Below are positions 20,601 through 30,959 of a stretch of 64,000 nt of DNA, one piece after another. The position numbers were made by a program, and so were the translations under genes. Position 1 is the first letter of the stretch, and each line of letters begins with the position of its first letter. The stretch is from Trametes villosa (lineage: Eukaryota; Basidiomycota; Agaricomycetes; Polyporales; Polyporaceae), in contig PUDQ02000004.1 of NCBI GenBank assembly GCA_002964805.2, forward strand, positions 62,001 through 126,000, in the 5' to 3' direction. Under the pieces are notes generated by a model, which ran no database searches, was not told the origin of the DNA, and saw nothing but the letters and a program-made list of their open reading frames with translations.

Positions 20601-23600
20601 GGGCGCGGCGGCTCTGGCATCTTAGCCTCCAGCTCTGTATCGCTGGTATCCGAAGGATCATCCTCCTCCAGCTCTGTGTCCCGGACGTCGTCTGAGCGGG
20701 CCTCCTTTTTTGGGATGCGCCGTATGTCAGTCCGACGCAGGAAATCGTACAGGCACCACGTCGAGAAGCTTTCGGGCCGGAAGATGTAATCATTGATCTT
20801 CGAGAGAGGAACGACGCCTCCCTGAGCCAGTCCAAGCATTACCCTATCTGAGGGCACGTCTGTGGCGGCTGCTTCGTCGGCATCTGCCTGCACTTGGCGA
20901 ACATAAGACCGCCAGTGAAAAACTTTGAAGTGCTCATTTGTATAGTGGTCCGGGTTGCCAAGGAGGTACGCGCAGACGGCGGGCCCGCCCAACTCGGCGG
21001 CACCCGACATCGCGTTTACAATCTTCACAACAAGAGCTCGCGCGGCGTCAGCGCGATCCGGATCATCGGGGTTTAACAGATCTGGGTTGCGGTCGAGGAC
21101 TGATCTCACGGTTTCGAAGAAGCCGTGAGTGGTCAATGAGCTCTTCGTTACATAGTCAGTCACATACGCGACAATAGCTTTCACTTGCGTGCCGGACAGA
21201 AGACACGAAACGTCAGTATTTGAACGTATAGCTTGTGTCACGACAGGATGATAGGTATTTATCCATTCTTCCCTTTTAGCGAAACGTATCGCACCACTCG
21301 CGCGGTCAACCTGTGTGTTCTCGAACAACTCGCGAGGAAAACGCGATCGGCAGTACCCTCGCCAACATCCTTGGCCGTGTGCGCGATCGTGACGGTTAGA
21401 ACAGAATACTAATTTATCAGTTTCCGTTAGAAAAGACTTATGCCATTCCGCCACGGCCTCAGAGTCGTGGACCTGCGGCGGACGGCGTGGCATGGTGGTA
21501 GCAGGATCGCGGATATGGCGCTTCAGCCGCGTTCGTCGTTCGAGAGTCCCGTCCGGCTGTCTTTCCAAGTAAACGTCTTCCAGCTCTTCGGATAGTACTT
21601 CTTCGGTGGACGTCGCAAAATCGCCTGTATGGCATGCTTCAAGCCAGCTGAGGAGCTGGGACTCGAACTCCGCATCGGCCAGGAGGCGATCCCTCAACTC
21701 CTGAGGACTCAAACTCCCCTGTATCCACAGTAACATGTGCAGATGTAGTGTCAGCCGTCCCTGGGCCTCCACCGTGCCGTAGTACGCGTCCGATGTTCCA
21801 AAAAGCCCCGGAACCTGCGTATCACCGAAGCCAAGGATGACGCGGATGAATGTCTGCACGAGGAAATGAAAAAATCGCGCTGCTCCTGCGGGGTTATCCG
21901 CGATCGCGCGGCGACGGTCATCAGCACTTCGAAGCTTGGGCATGTACTCAAGCAGGTCTACGTCCTCCCCACAGAAATAGAGGCACAGAGGATTCTTCAG
22001 GTCTGCCGGAGCAAACGTGATGAAGAAAATGGGTACGCCTTTCGCCACGATGAGAGATTTTATCTCATTGCGCTGATATTTCTTGCTCGTATTCAATCCG
22101 TTAACATGACCGGCAACGAGATCTACTGCGGATATAAGTTCGAAGCAGGTCTTCTCTGCGTCGGTCTCCGGTCGGACATATTCACCGGATTCGCCTCGAG
22201 CGATGATAGCGTTAAGTGCTTCGCGGTCGAGGCTGAGTATCTTTTCCGAAACCGACGCAAAATTCCGTTTATGTGTGAGGAGGTAGCCTCCGGAAGCACT
22301 GTCCCGAATCTGCTCGTGATTGAATACTATGAATGGAAAGCAGCGGTCCCGCTCGAAGCGGCGGTCCGGATAGAGGAGGAGCGCGCGGATATGCTCGCTC
22401 CGATGCAAACGGGTTTTGAAGTGCTCGTTTTCAAAGCCCCCAAGGCCGTATGGGAACAGCCAAGGGAACATGCCTGGAAACAGCGCAGGATTATGATAAA
22501 TGGACTGAGGTCGCCGCTCGTGGCCATAGTACATAGATTTACCGCCATTATCAAAATACCGGACCGCGTATCGCACTTTCTGGTCGTATGTCATGTCGGC
22601 GAATTCGCTCCCGCAGAGGCCGTGCACTACAAATGAACAGTCGCCGGCCTCAACAGCATGCTCTATGTCGGTTTGATTTACAGGTAGATTCTCGCCGCTG
22701 ATCTTGTCCCGCTCTCGGTATACTACGCCAACCGGGGGAGCATCCTCGGGGTACTCGTTGAGGCGAGCCTGAGATATACCTACATTGTAGTAGTCGGGGT
22801 GGTTCAACTTCAACCACTCCAGCGCTCTCATTACCACAGCGTGGCGTACTATGAATGGTGTACGACCGATATCTTCAGTGGTGGGCTTCGCTGTGCCCAC
22901 GAATAAAATCGCTAAACATTCTTCGATGTCTTTACGAGGGGGCGGGAGCATGTCGTACATTCGAGCGACAGGCTGACCAAAAATTATAGCATTAGCTGTA
23001 AGGTAGCGCTGCTTGCCACGAGTGACCTGGGCTACACAAAAACTATGCCTATTGCGTGCTATCAATAGCTGTTCAACATAGCGTAAACCCTGCAGCTCGG
23101 GAGGGCATGCACCGAGCCACCGTCCGTTGGCTAGGGCATAGCGCGGAACACGCCTCGCAAGCAAAGGCCTGAGGCACTCCGAACACACAGACAATGTTCG
23201 GCCAGTGGCAGCCATCGTGACGCCACCCTCATACAAGATGGGACCGGGGATCTCTCTAATGGGGTCGGTGGGGTCAAGACGCACAGCGCGGGTTACTAAC
23301 TCTCCAGGGCGTGTGAGACAGTCCATAGGCAACTCAGTTTCCTTATGCTCAGAGAGGGACGATACAGCGGTCAGGCGGGCACAGACGGAGCAAGGGCGCT
23401 CGTACACATGACTGGGAGAGACAGCATCACACCATTTCCTGAGGAAAGACATTTGTTCAGAAGGCGTCGGAGGTATGGGAGGGAAAAGGCGCTGGGGAGG
23501 GGTAGGCGGCGCAGAGGATGCAGACGTACAGAGAACCGAGGCACCAGAGACGAGCGAGCTCGCTAAACCAGGGGTAGGGGCCAAGACGTTAGCACACCAG

Positions 23601-24304
23601 CTACTATTCACAGACACAGACAAACGGAATAGGGGGACGAACGAGCTGCACGTACTAGTACACTGATGCCTGCTCAGCAACTCGACAAACTCCGCGCCCG
23701 AGCGCATCCCTCGAGCGACCTTCACGTGGTGCATGCGAGCGGCCGAGACGACGTTACGGTGATATCCACATCGGGCGAGGAGATGTAGGGGGACGCCGAC
23801 AGCGACTAGGGTCGGATCAGCAGCGCAAGACGGAGCTGCATCTACAAGAGTCGTGCATCGCTCAAACCGAGCGATAAAATCGCACAACGGGATGACGCCC
23901 GCAACCACGTTGAGACTCACCAGTTCACGGCGAGGAAGACAGAGCCTAGGTGCTGCGAAGGACGGATTGTAAGTAAACCTAGCACACCGTGTATATGAGA
24001 GCGAAGACTCACCTGCGACGGCACCACCTGCGGCTTTGGAGACTGACATAACAGAACACGCCCGACTGCGACAACGGACTGTGAGCAGAAAGATACGGTT
24101 AGCACGAACACACAGATGCAGTTGGGACATTCTTACGTAGGTCGTAGCAAGACGCGCCGCTGGGGTCCAGCAACGGTGAGCGAGTGGTAGGAGGAGGAGG
24201 AAGCGGGAGCGACGCGCTGGCAAGCAACGAGCCGAACAAACACTAGTAAATAGACGGGAAAATCCGGGTATTCCGCGCCTCAGTATGGGTAGAGCCGGGT
24301 GCAC
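17579..24304 (-). CDS. Helitron Rep-helicase protein
   Basis: One uninterrupted frame of 2241 codons; an alternative start at 24049 (MSVSKAAGG) is plausible. A cysteine-rich N-terminal part and a DUF6570-like block come first (VCSECLRPLLARRVPRYALA, then RKDIEECLAILFVG). Next is the Helitron-like N domain (FPWLFPYG). The Rep HUH motif LTLHLHMLLW is near 21750 (residue ~850), and the two-tyrosine motif IVAYVTDYVTKS is near 21165 (residue ~1045). The PIF1-type helicase follows, with Walker A GGMGGTGKS near 19605, Walker B ELIFIDEVSM near 19370 and GDFAQLPP. Near the end a nuclear-localisation-like basic patch (RKRQRTGERWDPRPKKR) precedes WDNSDWSCAYDALL. The protein nicks and unwinds DNA for rolling-circle transposition. 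The frame ends early at 17579, while homologous sequence continues in another frame to 16908. Confidence 0.9.
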   Translation of the reverse strand: MHPALPILRRGIPGFSRLFTSVCSARCLPARRSRFLLLLPLAHRCWTPAARLATTYVRMSQLHLCVRANRIFLLTVRCRSRACSVMSVSKAAGGAVAGESSLSYTRCARFTYNPSFAAPRLCLPRRELVSLNVVAGVIPLCDFIARFERCTTLVDAAPSCAADPTLVAVGVPLHLLARCGYHRNVVSAARMHHVKVARGMRSGAEFVELLSRHQCTSTCSSFVPLFRLSVSVNSSWCANVLAPTPGLASSLVSGASVLCTSASSAPPTPPQRLFPPIPPTPSEQMSFLRKWCDAVSPSHVYERPCSVCARLTAVSSLSEHKETELPMDCLTRPGELVTRAVRLDPTDPIREIPGPILYEGGVTMAATGRTLSVCSECLRPLLARRVPRYALANGRWLGACPPELQGLRYVEQLLIARNRHSFCVAQVTRGKQRYLTANAIIFGQPVARMYDMLPPPRKDIEECLAILFVGTAKPTTEDIGRTPFIVRHAVVMRALEWLKLNHPDYYNVGISQARLNEYPEDAPPVGVVYRERDKISGENLPVNQTDIEHAVEAGDCSFVVHGLCGSEFADMTYDQKVRYAVRYFDNGGKSMYYGHERRPQSIYHNPALFPGMFPWLFPYGLGGFENEHFKTRLHRSEHIRALLLYPDRRFERDRCFPFIVFNHEQIRDSASGGYLLTHKRNFASVSEKILSLDREALNAIIARGESGEYVRPETDAEKTCFELISAVDLVAGHVNGLNTSKKYQRNEIKSLIVAKGVPIFFITFAPADLKNPLCLYFCGEDVDLLEYMPKLRSADDRRRAIADNPAGAARFFHFLVQTFIRVILGFGDTQVPGLFGTSDAYYGTVEAQGRLTLHLHMLLWIQGSLSPQELRDRLLADAEFESQLLSWLEACHTGDFATSTEEVLSEELEDVYLERQPDGTLERRTRLKRHIRDPATTMPRRPPQVHDSEAVAEWHKSFLTETDKLVFCSNRHDRAHGQGCWRGYCRSRFPRELFENTQVDRASGAIRFAKREEWINTYHPVVTQAIRSNTDVSCLLSGTQVKAIVAYVTDYVTKSSLTTHGFFETVRSVLDRNPDLLNPDDPDRADAARALVVKIVNAMSGAAELGGPAVCAYLLGNPDHYTNEHFKVFHWRSYVRQVQADADEAAATDVPSDRVMLGLAQGGVVPLSKINDYIFRPESFSTWCLYDFLRRTDIRRIPKKEARSDDVRDTELEEDDPSDTSDTELEAKMPEPPRPSRACPSNRFLSGHPLRATHKVYLREESAAYILNFVGGQPPRPDRGDREEYSRAMLTLFRPGGWRNGRDLRQTGQTWTNAFESTQFSSSHTQIMRNMNLLYECLDARDDYAAQRRDEGGAPGPAIFAPVSGPHSHADEGMHDDQGEYLGEYNEQSMLDLIGDSGIGSRTAKNMAEREHIRKLLLPVLCTDSASYEESGAEVGRSSEFEIPRLPALQWKKVVADARKAELDRRNGDISGERPVAGEIQVAGTRHTAQDSADRGVVAIVGKEDLQPQGATSDVPRPLQDPHTLLLHSAISTFTLNEEQTRAFRIAARQLHHHEDDQLLMYLGGMGGTGKSRVLHAVMYFLNQRGESYRFIVLGPTGSSAALVGGSTYHSVLGFSPSAEATGILSSALEKIRGRLMRVELIFIDEVSMISCLDLLRIHKHLLKAFPESLRPFGGKNVILAGDFAQLPPPGRAPALYSHTVSAYSSGLTQFYQNCALGKALWHQFTTVVILRQNMRQRGMSEDDIRFKQALENMRYCSCTKDDIDCLLSRVCRPGSGPNLLNEPQFRSVSMITARNSHRDAINTLRSEEFARLRGTRLTSFVSLDSWGRTKDHSSIRRAQREYSSTVDPVRTSDGIGSGMQDILWKLPPTFTDHHAGILSLCRGMPVLLKYNEATELCATNGAEAVVLDWHSHTIAGNRQVLDVLFVELTNPPRQVQLPNLPPNVIPLTRTKKTVRCTLPMDDMQVSISREQVMVLPNFAMTDFASQGRTRVANIVHMKHCKNHQSIYTCLSRSSSLAGTVILDMFDTSKIRGGASGALRREFRELELLDEITRLSSDGSLPPYVRGTTRGPLLTSFQAWKGKRYVPDHVHPAINWKNAPDSEFVPFAGAEAAIASLLSLPVVPQATTTNADSTESQSLPVSSQPRKRQRTGERWDPRPKKRVKDTAAYDTDALPAAQQLSHPQTETRVGLVWDNSDWSCAYDALLTVMINIFADIGPERFSSIAPGNTYMVSSSLASRLA

Positions 24305-24655
24305 TCAGGCTCACGTGACCTCTGGATTTCTCACAAGCAAGACCGATTCCTAGTGGAATCGGAATTTCTGCTATCGTCTGGTGTCTATCCTGGTGGCACT
24401 CTACGCTGTGATTTGCCGCGACCCGCTTGTGCTACTATCTAGGGCTTCTGCTATTGTTAACGGTGCCGCAGGTACGCAGGATGTAGTAGAACTACATAGT
24501 CCATCGAGCTGTACGGCGTGTGTATGCGTCACTAGTCTCCATTATGAATATATGCTTTCTACTCTCATTTGCGTGTGCCCAAACGAAAGCGATACGGTCA
24601 GAAAGGGCGTGTTTATAGCGGCGGTTTCAAGCGGCTAAAAATCAATCATATCCCA

Positions 24656-24852
24656 TTGCATACTTATACAGACCCTGCGATCCGTTACAAACATCGTGAG
24701 GCCATACAATGTACTACTAGGTATACAATGGCAGGCAAAGGTATGCATACTATCGGAGGTGCGTTGCACCTCTTATGGGTACTAACGCGTGGATAACTGA
24801 TGTATGCGAGGCTACGCGGGGTATGCATACCTTTGTGTACGGTATGGGTTCC
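24656..24852. repeat. Cluster of GTATGCATAC-type words, right
   Basis: The cluster contains GGTATGCATACTA (from 24740), GGTATGCATACC (24820-24831), GGTATGGGTTCC (24841-24852), GTATACAATGG and TTGCATACTTATAC. It also contains a 7-bp hairpin GAGGTGC/GCACCTC with a 3-nt loop at 24756-24772. The words match those of the left cluster at 3701-3870. Confidence 0.5.
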
Positions 24853-26282
24853 GCGTGCACTTTTGCTGATGTCATCACGCCCCTCGCGCAAGCGCCCATG
24901 CGCGACGCGTCGGGGTGCCAAATACCGCGTCACCGAAATCCGACGCCACCAGTTGTTTAGAAACGCTCCTCTTCACAGAAACTCGTCCTACGTATAACCT
25001 GGCCCGGCCTTGGATATCTGGATCGGGGCTCTTCGGTGCTGGTGATCGTGACTTGCCGAGTTCTCATCCTGCAATTCTGCAAGTTACGTCTGGTCGTTCT
25101 CGACATTTCAGCTCACTTGGCAGTTGTACTAGGGTTATAGTCGAGCACTGGAATGCTTGATGATAAGTTTTCTCTGGACCGTGGTCATCCAGCTGCTTCT
25201 AAAAGCTCACTTGCGACCTCTTCACAACCGCAGGGTGATGTGCTTCTCTCGGAGTTATTACTGTCGAAGCTTCTTTCCGGAATACCACGACGGGCCTCTC
25301 CATTCGATCTATCGACCGGTGACATATCTGCAACATATCGCGAACACTCCACCACCACCTCCGGCCTAGATAGACAGCAGATGGCCCGCACGATTAGATT
25401 TTGCCTCTGGAATGGGGTGTATAAAGAGCAGCACAAGCACTCGTCTTCTTAGGAACTCCTTTCCCCCATCGAAGACATATCCGCCCCCGCCCCTCTCTCC
25501 GCGGCAACATGCAGCAATCTACGCCCGCATTGCAGTACTTAGGAACATTCGGCTGGCGAAGACTGCGCTGCATTGGCTCATCGTCGCGGTGAGCTAAATC
25601 TGGACAGACGCTCTACGCCGCAGGCCCCTGACAATGCGGCTTTAGACACCGCTGCGTGGACGTCAGCGCCGCACCCTCGAGGAGCGCGAGGTCAGAGGGC
25701 CCGACTTACGGTTCAAGCAGACGCGGACCCCTCACATTCAGCAAACCTTGAACCGGCACGAGGCAGCCCCTCAAATACGGTCACTGCAACCGCCAGTCTG
25801 CGCATCCATTCAAGAAGTCGCCTTGCCGCAGTTACTCAAGCTCCGACAGGCCTACTATGTATTGCTACTAGTGCTGAACGTCTTTGTGAGTTCTGCATCC
25901 GCTCCTGGCCTCTTCCATACTTGTGAGTGCTATCGACATCGGCACCCGTTGTCTCTTCGCTTCGTTGACCGCGCAGAACACGACATAGAAGCATCCGTGG
26001 ACGTTGCGCATGCCCGTCGGAGCGGCCGCGACAGCTGTGAGAACCTAACCGGAGGAAACGCGGCCGGCGTACGTGCATGGGAGCTGGATGCCCCCATTGG
26101 ACATCTAGCCGGCGACTAGATCACAGATAAGGACGCCCGCTTTCGCTAAGCGGCCCGCGTCAAAACGGCGGAGTCTTCCCAGCGACCAGCGACGACCGTC
26201 CCCGCTGCGCTCACCCACTGACCCAGGCCGTCCTGCACTCGCCTGCTGCCTCCATCCTCCGCCGTGCGCTGGACGTCCTCCG
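24853..26282. other. Intergenic stretch before the second 7TM gene
   Basis: No gene is supported. A TATAAAG box at 25420-25426 is followed at 25510 by an ATG opening a short frame (MQQSTPALQYLGTF) with a GTGAGC donor, but the next exon soon stops. It may be the 5' leader of the 7TM gene at 26283 or a decayed gene. Confidence 0.4.
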
Positions 26283-27489
26283 ATGGCCGACTACAATACG
26301 GTCTTCCAGAACTGCTACTATGTAGGCAACAACTTCAACGCCATTCTCTACGGTGCGCCCGGCCCGTTCTGCGTGTTACGAAGCCTTGGTTGACTGGAGG
26401 CTCGCAGGCGTTGAGCTCGTGCTCTACTTCGCCAGTGTCAGCATCATCCTCTCGGGCAGGGACAAGCGCAATGTTGACCGCCGCGGCTTCCTGTACTTCA
26501 GCACCGGGCTGCTGCTCATGATCACCATCTACGTCGCCGTTCAGGCCGTCTTCGGGCAGGAGATGTGGATCGTGCATGCGGACTACCCCGGCGGCTCCTA
26601 CGCGTACCTCGGGGAGAACGCTGCGGTTTGGTACCAGACGTTGGGCAGCGCTGCGTCCATTGTGCTCAACCTCATGAGCGACGGGCTCCTGGTGAGTCTC
26701 CTTTCGCTCCCGCTCACGCACCTTCCAACACGCATGCCTGCAGCTCTACCGATGCTACGTCGTGTGGGGCGATGTGCGCGTTGTCGCGTTCCCCTGTGTG
26801 CTCTACCTCGCAACCGCGGCACTCGGCATCCTCACCTGCTACGTCTCGGGCAGCCCGAACGCGGACTTCTTCGTCGGCAAGTCTGCGCAGATTGCGCTTG
26901 CGTACTCGAGCGTCGTCATCGGGCTCAACGTCGCGTGCTCGACACTCATCTGCGTGCGGATCCTCACGCTTGCGCGGACGATGCGCGGCGTGCTCGGCGC
27001 GGACGTCGTGCAGACCTACACCGGCGCGGTCGCTCTCATCGTCGAGTCCGCGCTGCCGTACACGCTCTTCGGCATCGCCTATGTGGTCTCGCTCGGGCTC
27101 AACAGCCCCACGTCGATCCTCTTCCTCTCCATATACGTCATGTTCACTGTGCGTCCCTTCCCTTCCCTCTGTCTACCCCGCATGTGGTGCAGGTGATGAT
27201 GCTGTTCGGCCCCACTCACGCTGACGCTCCCCGCCCTCCGCAGTGCATCTCCCCGCAAATGATCGTACTGCGCGTATTGATGGGCCGCGCATGGTCGCGC
27301 GAGGCGGCGACGGGCACGCGTACGACGATGCACTTCAACACCACGCCGGCTGGGGACGACTCGATGTTCACGTCCGGGTCCGCGTACACGGGCACGACCG
27401 CCGCGAACTCGCCGATATCGCCGGTCAACCTGCGCACGTTCAGCCACACGGGCTCGTCACAGCGCGATCTCACAGAAGACAAGGTGTAG
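26283..27489 (+). CDS. Seven-transmembrane protein, four-copy local family, paralog 2
   Basis: The spliced product is about 334 aa. Exons are 26283-26352, 26408-26691, 26744-27148 and 27244-27489. It opens MADYNTVFQNCYYVGNNFNA and has the family signature VFGQEMWIVHADYPGG, VWYQTLGSAASIVLNL and YRCYVVWG. Seven hydrophobic segments are visible, then a Ser/Thr-rich cytosolic-type tail (TGTTAANSPISPVNLRTF). It lacks the intron after YLG/YLA that splits the fourth helix region in paralogs 1, 3 and 4, so exons 3 and 4 of those genes are fused here. It lies on the right side of the island, mirroring paralog 1 on the left. Function unknown; a membrane receptor is a reasonable guess. Confidence 0.85.
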
Positions 27490-29086
27490 AAAACGCGTTG
27501 AGGGGTGGCATGTACAGGACTTTATCAGACAGATGGAGTAGATTGGAATCGCTGTTGTGTGGGTTGAGCAAGAACGCGACCCGTGTACGACTGATTGTTT
27601 TGCTGTGTACCACTAGGATACCTCCCGCTCGTTCATACCATATCGGACTCTGTAATGCATCCACGATAGCTAAACTCACTGGCGCTTCGCATGTTTCCCC
27701 CACCCCCCGCGCATACATCCACGAGAAACAATAGCACGCAGGAAGCTACAGCCGTTGCCAGGACCCGCCGCAGACGTATCCAAGGTACGTACGCTCCCCA
27801 AACTCTCGCACCGATTCATCGACTTCTCGACAGCGGCAGCGGCGGCAGCAGTGCGCGCGAACCTTGCGCCCACGGGGCGCGCTTCCCCGCTTCCTGCAGA
27901 TTTCCGCGCGCCTCGCGGGTCCCGCCCCCGCATTGCACATGGGACCCTCGGGCTCGCCGCTCGGGGCGCCCTCTGCGACATATCCGGCATGTGTATCGTC
28001 CCCGAAGGGGGGCATACGTACGTAATTTCTCCGAGCGCTGGTAGGACCCTGAGGGCTGAGGGATGACCATCATTTCCGCAGAGGGTGGCGTCCGTGGGTT
28101 TGAGGATGAGTAGGTCGCGGCCGGACTGGAGCGAACGGGTTCCGTCATATGAGAGCGGAAAGGAGGGTGGCATGGAATGACCGCGATGGGCGACGAGTGG
28201 GTGAGTGCCGTCGACGCGCGTCTCGGCCTCCATCACCTCTTCTTCCGACTCGGAGCGACCGCGAAGTTGGTGCTTCTCGGTGCCTAGCCGCGTGCCGCTC
28301 GTCCACCTCCGCAGCGGCTCTCGTATACGACTAACGTACTCGACGCTGGTCTTCTGCCCGAGTTCACCACGGCCGCCTGGTGCGCGTAAACTCCTCCTGT
28401 ATTAATGGGAGTCTCCCGAATCTACGATACTCAGGTTACGGTAAGTATCACTGGCATCAGTGCATTGCTATTCCAGGGCTGCGCGTGTTACGAACAGCAT
28501 CGCTGACGTACTTGTGCTGGGCTGTATGTACAGTGCTCCGCCGGGTAGGGCTTTCTGATTGCGGGGGCAGCGTCCGGCGGGAAATGTCAAGTGCATATTT
28601 CTCAAGCGCGAGCGAGGCCGGAGGCATTGCGATGGCTGTGGTTGCACACGGGAGGTCTCCCCGTCGTGAGCGTACTTGCAGGATTGCGTTCACACCCTCG
28701 GAGCGCTCTATGACGAAGGAGCAACCTCCTTCCAAGTTGATGCTGTCAAGTCCCTACATCCTGCTGCAGGTTGAATATGTCTGACCCTTGCAAGGATACA
28801 AGTTCCGACACACACACTCTCGACACGAACAGCTTTGTGAAGCGATGCAACTAGAAGCAGCGCCTTAGTCCAGGCGCACAAAGAGGCATCACGAAGAAGC
28901 AGCGTCCGCCCGAGAATCTCCCTCTCGGGCGCACTTGCTAGCTAGCCGAGGCAGCGCATTCGGCTTCGCGGCGAGGATAAGAAGGTCGGGTTTTACGGGC
29001 GATGGTGAGTCGTGACACAGAAGCGCACCGTCGTCCCGAAGCTCGCCTCCTCTCGCACTGCGCATACACACCTGAAGCAAGCAGAT
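27490..29086. other. Intergenic stretch
   Basis: No supported gene. The longest frame (27676-28236, minus) is low in complexity and has no splice or domain support. Confidence 0.4.
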
Positions 29087-29309
29087 ATGCACTTCGCGTG
29101 GAAAAGCATCTTCGCGGCCGTCGTGAGCCTCGTTGCGGTCGGCGCGCACGCGATGCCTGTAGAGGAGGGTGCGGCAGTCGTGGATAAAGGTGTGTGTGGT
29201 GTTTGGGGCTGAGTGTTGTTCGCTGCCGTGGGATGTATATTGACAGCGGACCGGTTGTTCGTGTGCAGATGCTACGAGCGGGCTCCATTCGGACAACACT
29301 TGGCTTTAG
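29087..29309 (+). CDS. Putative 47-aa secreted peptide (2 exons)
   Basis: Exons are 29087-29189 and 29269-29309, phase 1, with donor GTGTGT and acceptor GTGCAG. The first 22 residues (MHFAWKSIFAAVVSLVAVGA and HA) are a textbook signal peptide: a basic residue, a hydrophobic core and a small-x-small cleavage site. The mature part would be about 25 residues starting MPVEEGAAVVDKD and ending HSDNTWL. There is no CaaX box, so it is not a canonical basidiomycete pheromone precursor, and no cysteine, so it is not a typical small cysteine-rich effector. It lies between the second 7TM gene and the second GNAT gene. The small size makes chance possible; the signal peptide and clean splice are the evidence. 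Confidence 0.45.
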
Positions 29310-29854
29310 TCGAAGGGCCTGAGTTCGAGAAGAGAGTTCATTGTAGGTGAGTGGGCGCCTGGGGGCTGGGGTGTGGCTCGAGTCATTGACCTAGAATCGT
29401 CTCTAGACCATGCCTAATCGCGACTTGTGTCCCGGAATTGGGCTTGTCGTATCGTTGTATGGAGTTGCTCTGGTGAAGCTATTAGAAGTGTTGTAAACGC
29501 GAACAGTTATAAACCTTACTCGATGGTGACAAGGGTCACCCTGATTAGCTTACAGGTCCGCCAGCGGTGTTAGCGCAACGCTACACGAAAACACTGTATG
29601 AGCACAAGGAGTTCCGACCACAGATAAGTAGACTCGGAAAGATCCTACCTGCCTGGGAGCTCTCTGGGCCCACTCATCTAGCTGACGGCGGATGCACACG
29701 GTTGTCCGCTCGGAATGATCTTCTATCACGCACCTGCTGATGTGCCCCCCTTCCTTCCATCTTTGCAGTCTGACAGAGGCTTAAGAATGCACCGTCGTAT
29801 CCCAGGGTGAACGCATATACCCCCGTTGCTGATTCCAAACGGCATCGTTTCAGC
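29310..29854. other. Intergenic stretch
   Basis: No open frame with splice or domain support; nothing notable seen. Confidence 0.4.
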
Positions 29855-30959
29855 ATGCCGGCTCTCCCGCCGAACGTGACCGTGCAGTACGAGCAGCACC
29901 CCGACGGTGAGAACGCTGCAAGCCCCGACCCGCGGTGCGAATAGTGCTGACGCATCTCGCCGCGAACGCACAGACGCGACCCTGGATGCGGCCGCACAGC
30001 TGTACATCCACCTCAGCAAGGATGGTGCGCATACATGCTCCATCCGCCTCATGAAATACTGACGCGTGCCCGTCAGAGCCAACATTCGCAGCGGCCGTCT
30101 CGGGGAGGCACGACCTGGGCCCGCTGATGGCGCGCGCGGTCATCCGGCCGCTCGCGCTCGTCTCCGGCGAGCTGTACACCGCGAAGGACGAGCAGGGCGA
30201 GCTCGTCGGCTTCACCATCTGGGCGCCGCCCGGGCGGTCTGCGTTCGACACGTACGTCGCGATATGCGTGCATTTCGGGAGTGGTGAGGGGGCGCTGGGG
30301 AGAACGCCGAGTGCTGATTGCGATGTAGGCCGGAGCAGCTGGAGATGGGGTTCGGCGAGTTCTTGGGCCAAGTGGACGAGGAGGGGCGTAACTTCCAGAT
30401 GAAGGTGGTGCGTACCCGGCTTGCAAGTTGCGGGCTGGAGTTGGAAGCGATTCTTTGAGCTAACACGCTGGGGCGTGCAGAACGGCGAGGTCGTCCCGAA
30501 ATTCCTGCAAGAGTCGCTCGGAATTGAGAACGTGAGTACGCGCGTCGACACTGCAGAGCCGATTTGTTGACGAACGTCCGCACAGGCCGAGCTTGACTGC
30601 TATTTCTGCTGGTTCGCGATGGTTCGAGAGGATTACCAGCGCAAGGGGATATGTCGCGCGCTCTTCGACCTGACATACGAGATGGTGCAGGAGCAGCAAC
30701 GTCAAAGCAACGCGCGTGCGGTACTGACCAGACCTTACTTGCAGGCGAACGCGAAGGGGGCGACCATGGCGCTGCTCACTGGAACTGAAAGCAATGTGCG
30801 TGAATTTGCTCCTTTACGCTTGCAGCCGACTTACCGGTGTTGTGGCAGGTCGCGGTGTACGAGAAGCTCGGACTGAAAGAGCGAGGAAGGCAGAATTTTG
30901 AGTCCCCTTGGGCGGAGTGGACGTTCTACTGCATGGCACGCGACACGAGCAAGGAGTAG
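29855..30959 (+). CDS. GNAT-family N-acetyltransferase, paralog 2 (8 exons)
   Basis: The spliced product is about 222 aa. Exons are 29855-29906, 29974-30024, 30077-30251, 30329-30407, 30481-30531, 30586-30684, 30745-30795 and 30849-30959. Most exons have the same length as in the paralog at 257 (51, 175, 79, 51 and 111 nt). The extra intron at 30685-30744 splits the single 150-nt exon 6 of paralog 1 into 99 plus 51 nt. GNAT features include LYTAKDEQGELVGF, motif A in MVREDYQRKGICRALFD and the final strand WAEWTFYCMARD. It is probably a cytosolic acetyltransferase of unknown substrate. Its 3' end faces the splicing-factor-like gene on the other strand about 115 nt away. Confidence 0.87.

Larger units (their letters stand above)
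16908..24304 (-). mobile_element. Helitron DNA transposon (coding extent; termini not located)
   Basis: The element is defined by its coding content: a Helitron-type Rep domain with HUH and two-tyrosine motifs, a PIF1-like helicase and a C-terminal protease-like region. Transcription runs on the minus strand. Canonical Helitron ends (5' TC, 3' hairpin plus CTRR, insertion between A and T) would lie above 24304 and below 16908; I could not fix them by eye. The coding frame is nearly complete, so the copy is young or recently active, with one visible frameshift near 17580-17650. Confidence 0.85.

Noticed and set aside
27676..28236. 186-codon minus-strand frame
   Set aside because: It has no domain and no splice logic, overlaps frames on the other strand and is compositionally biased.
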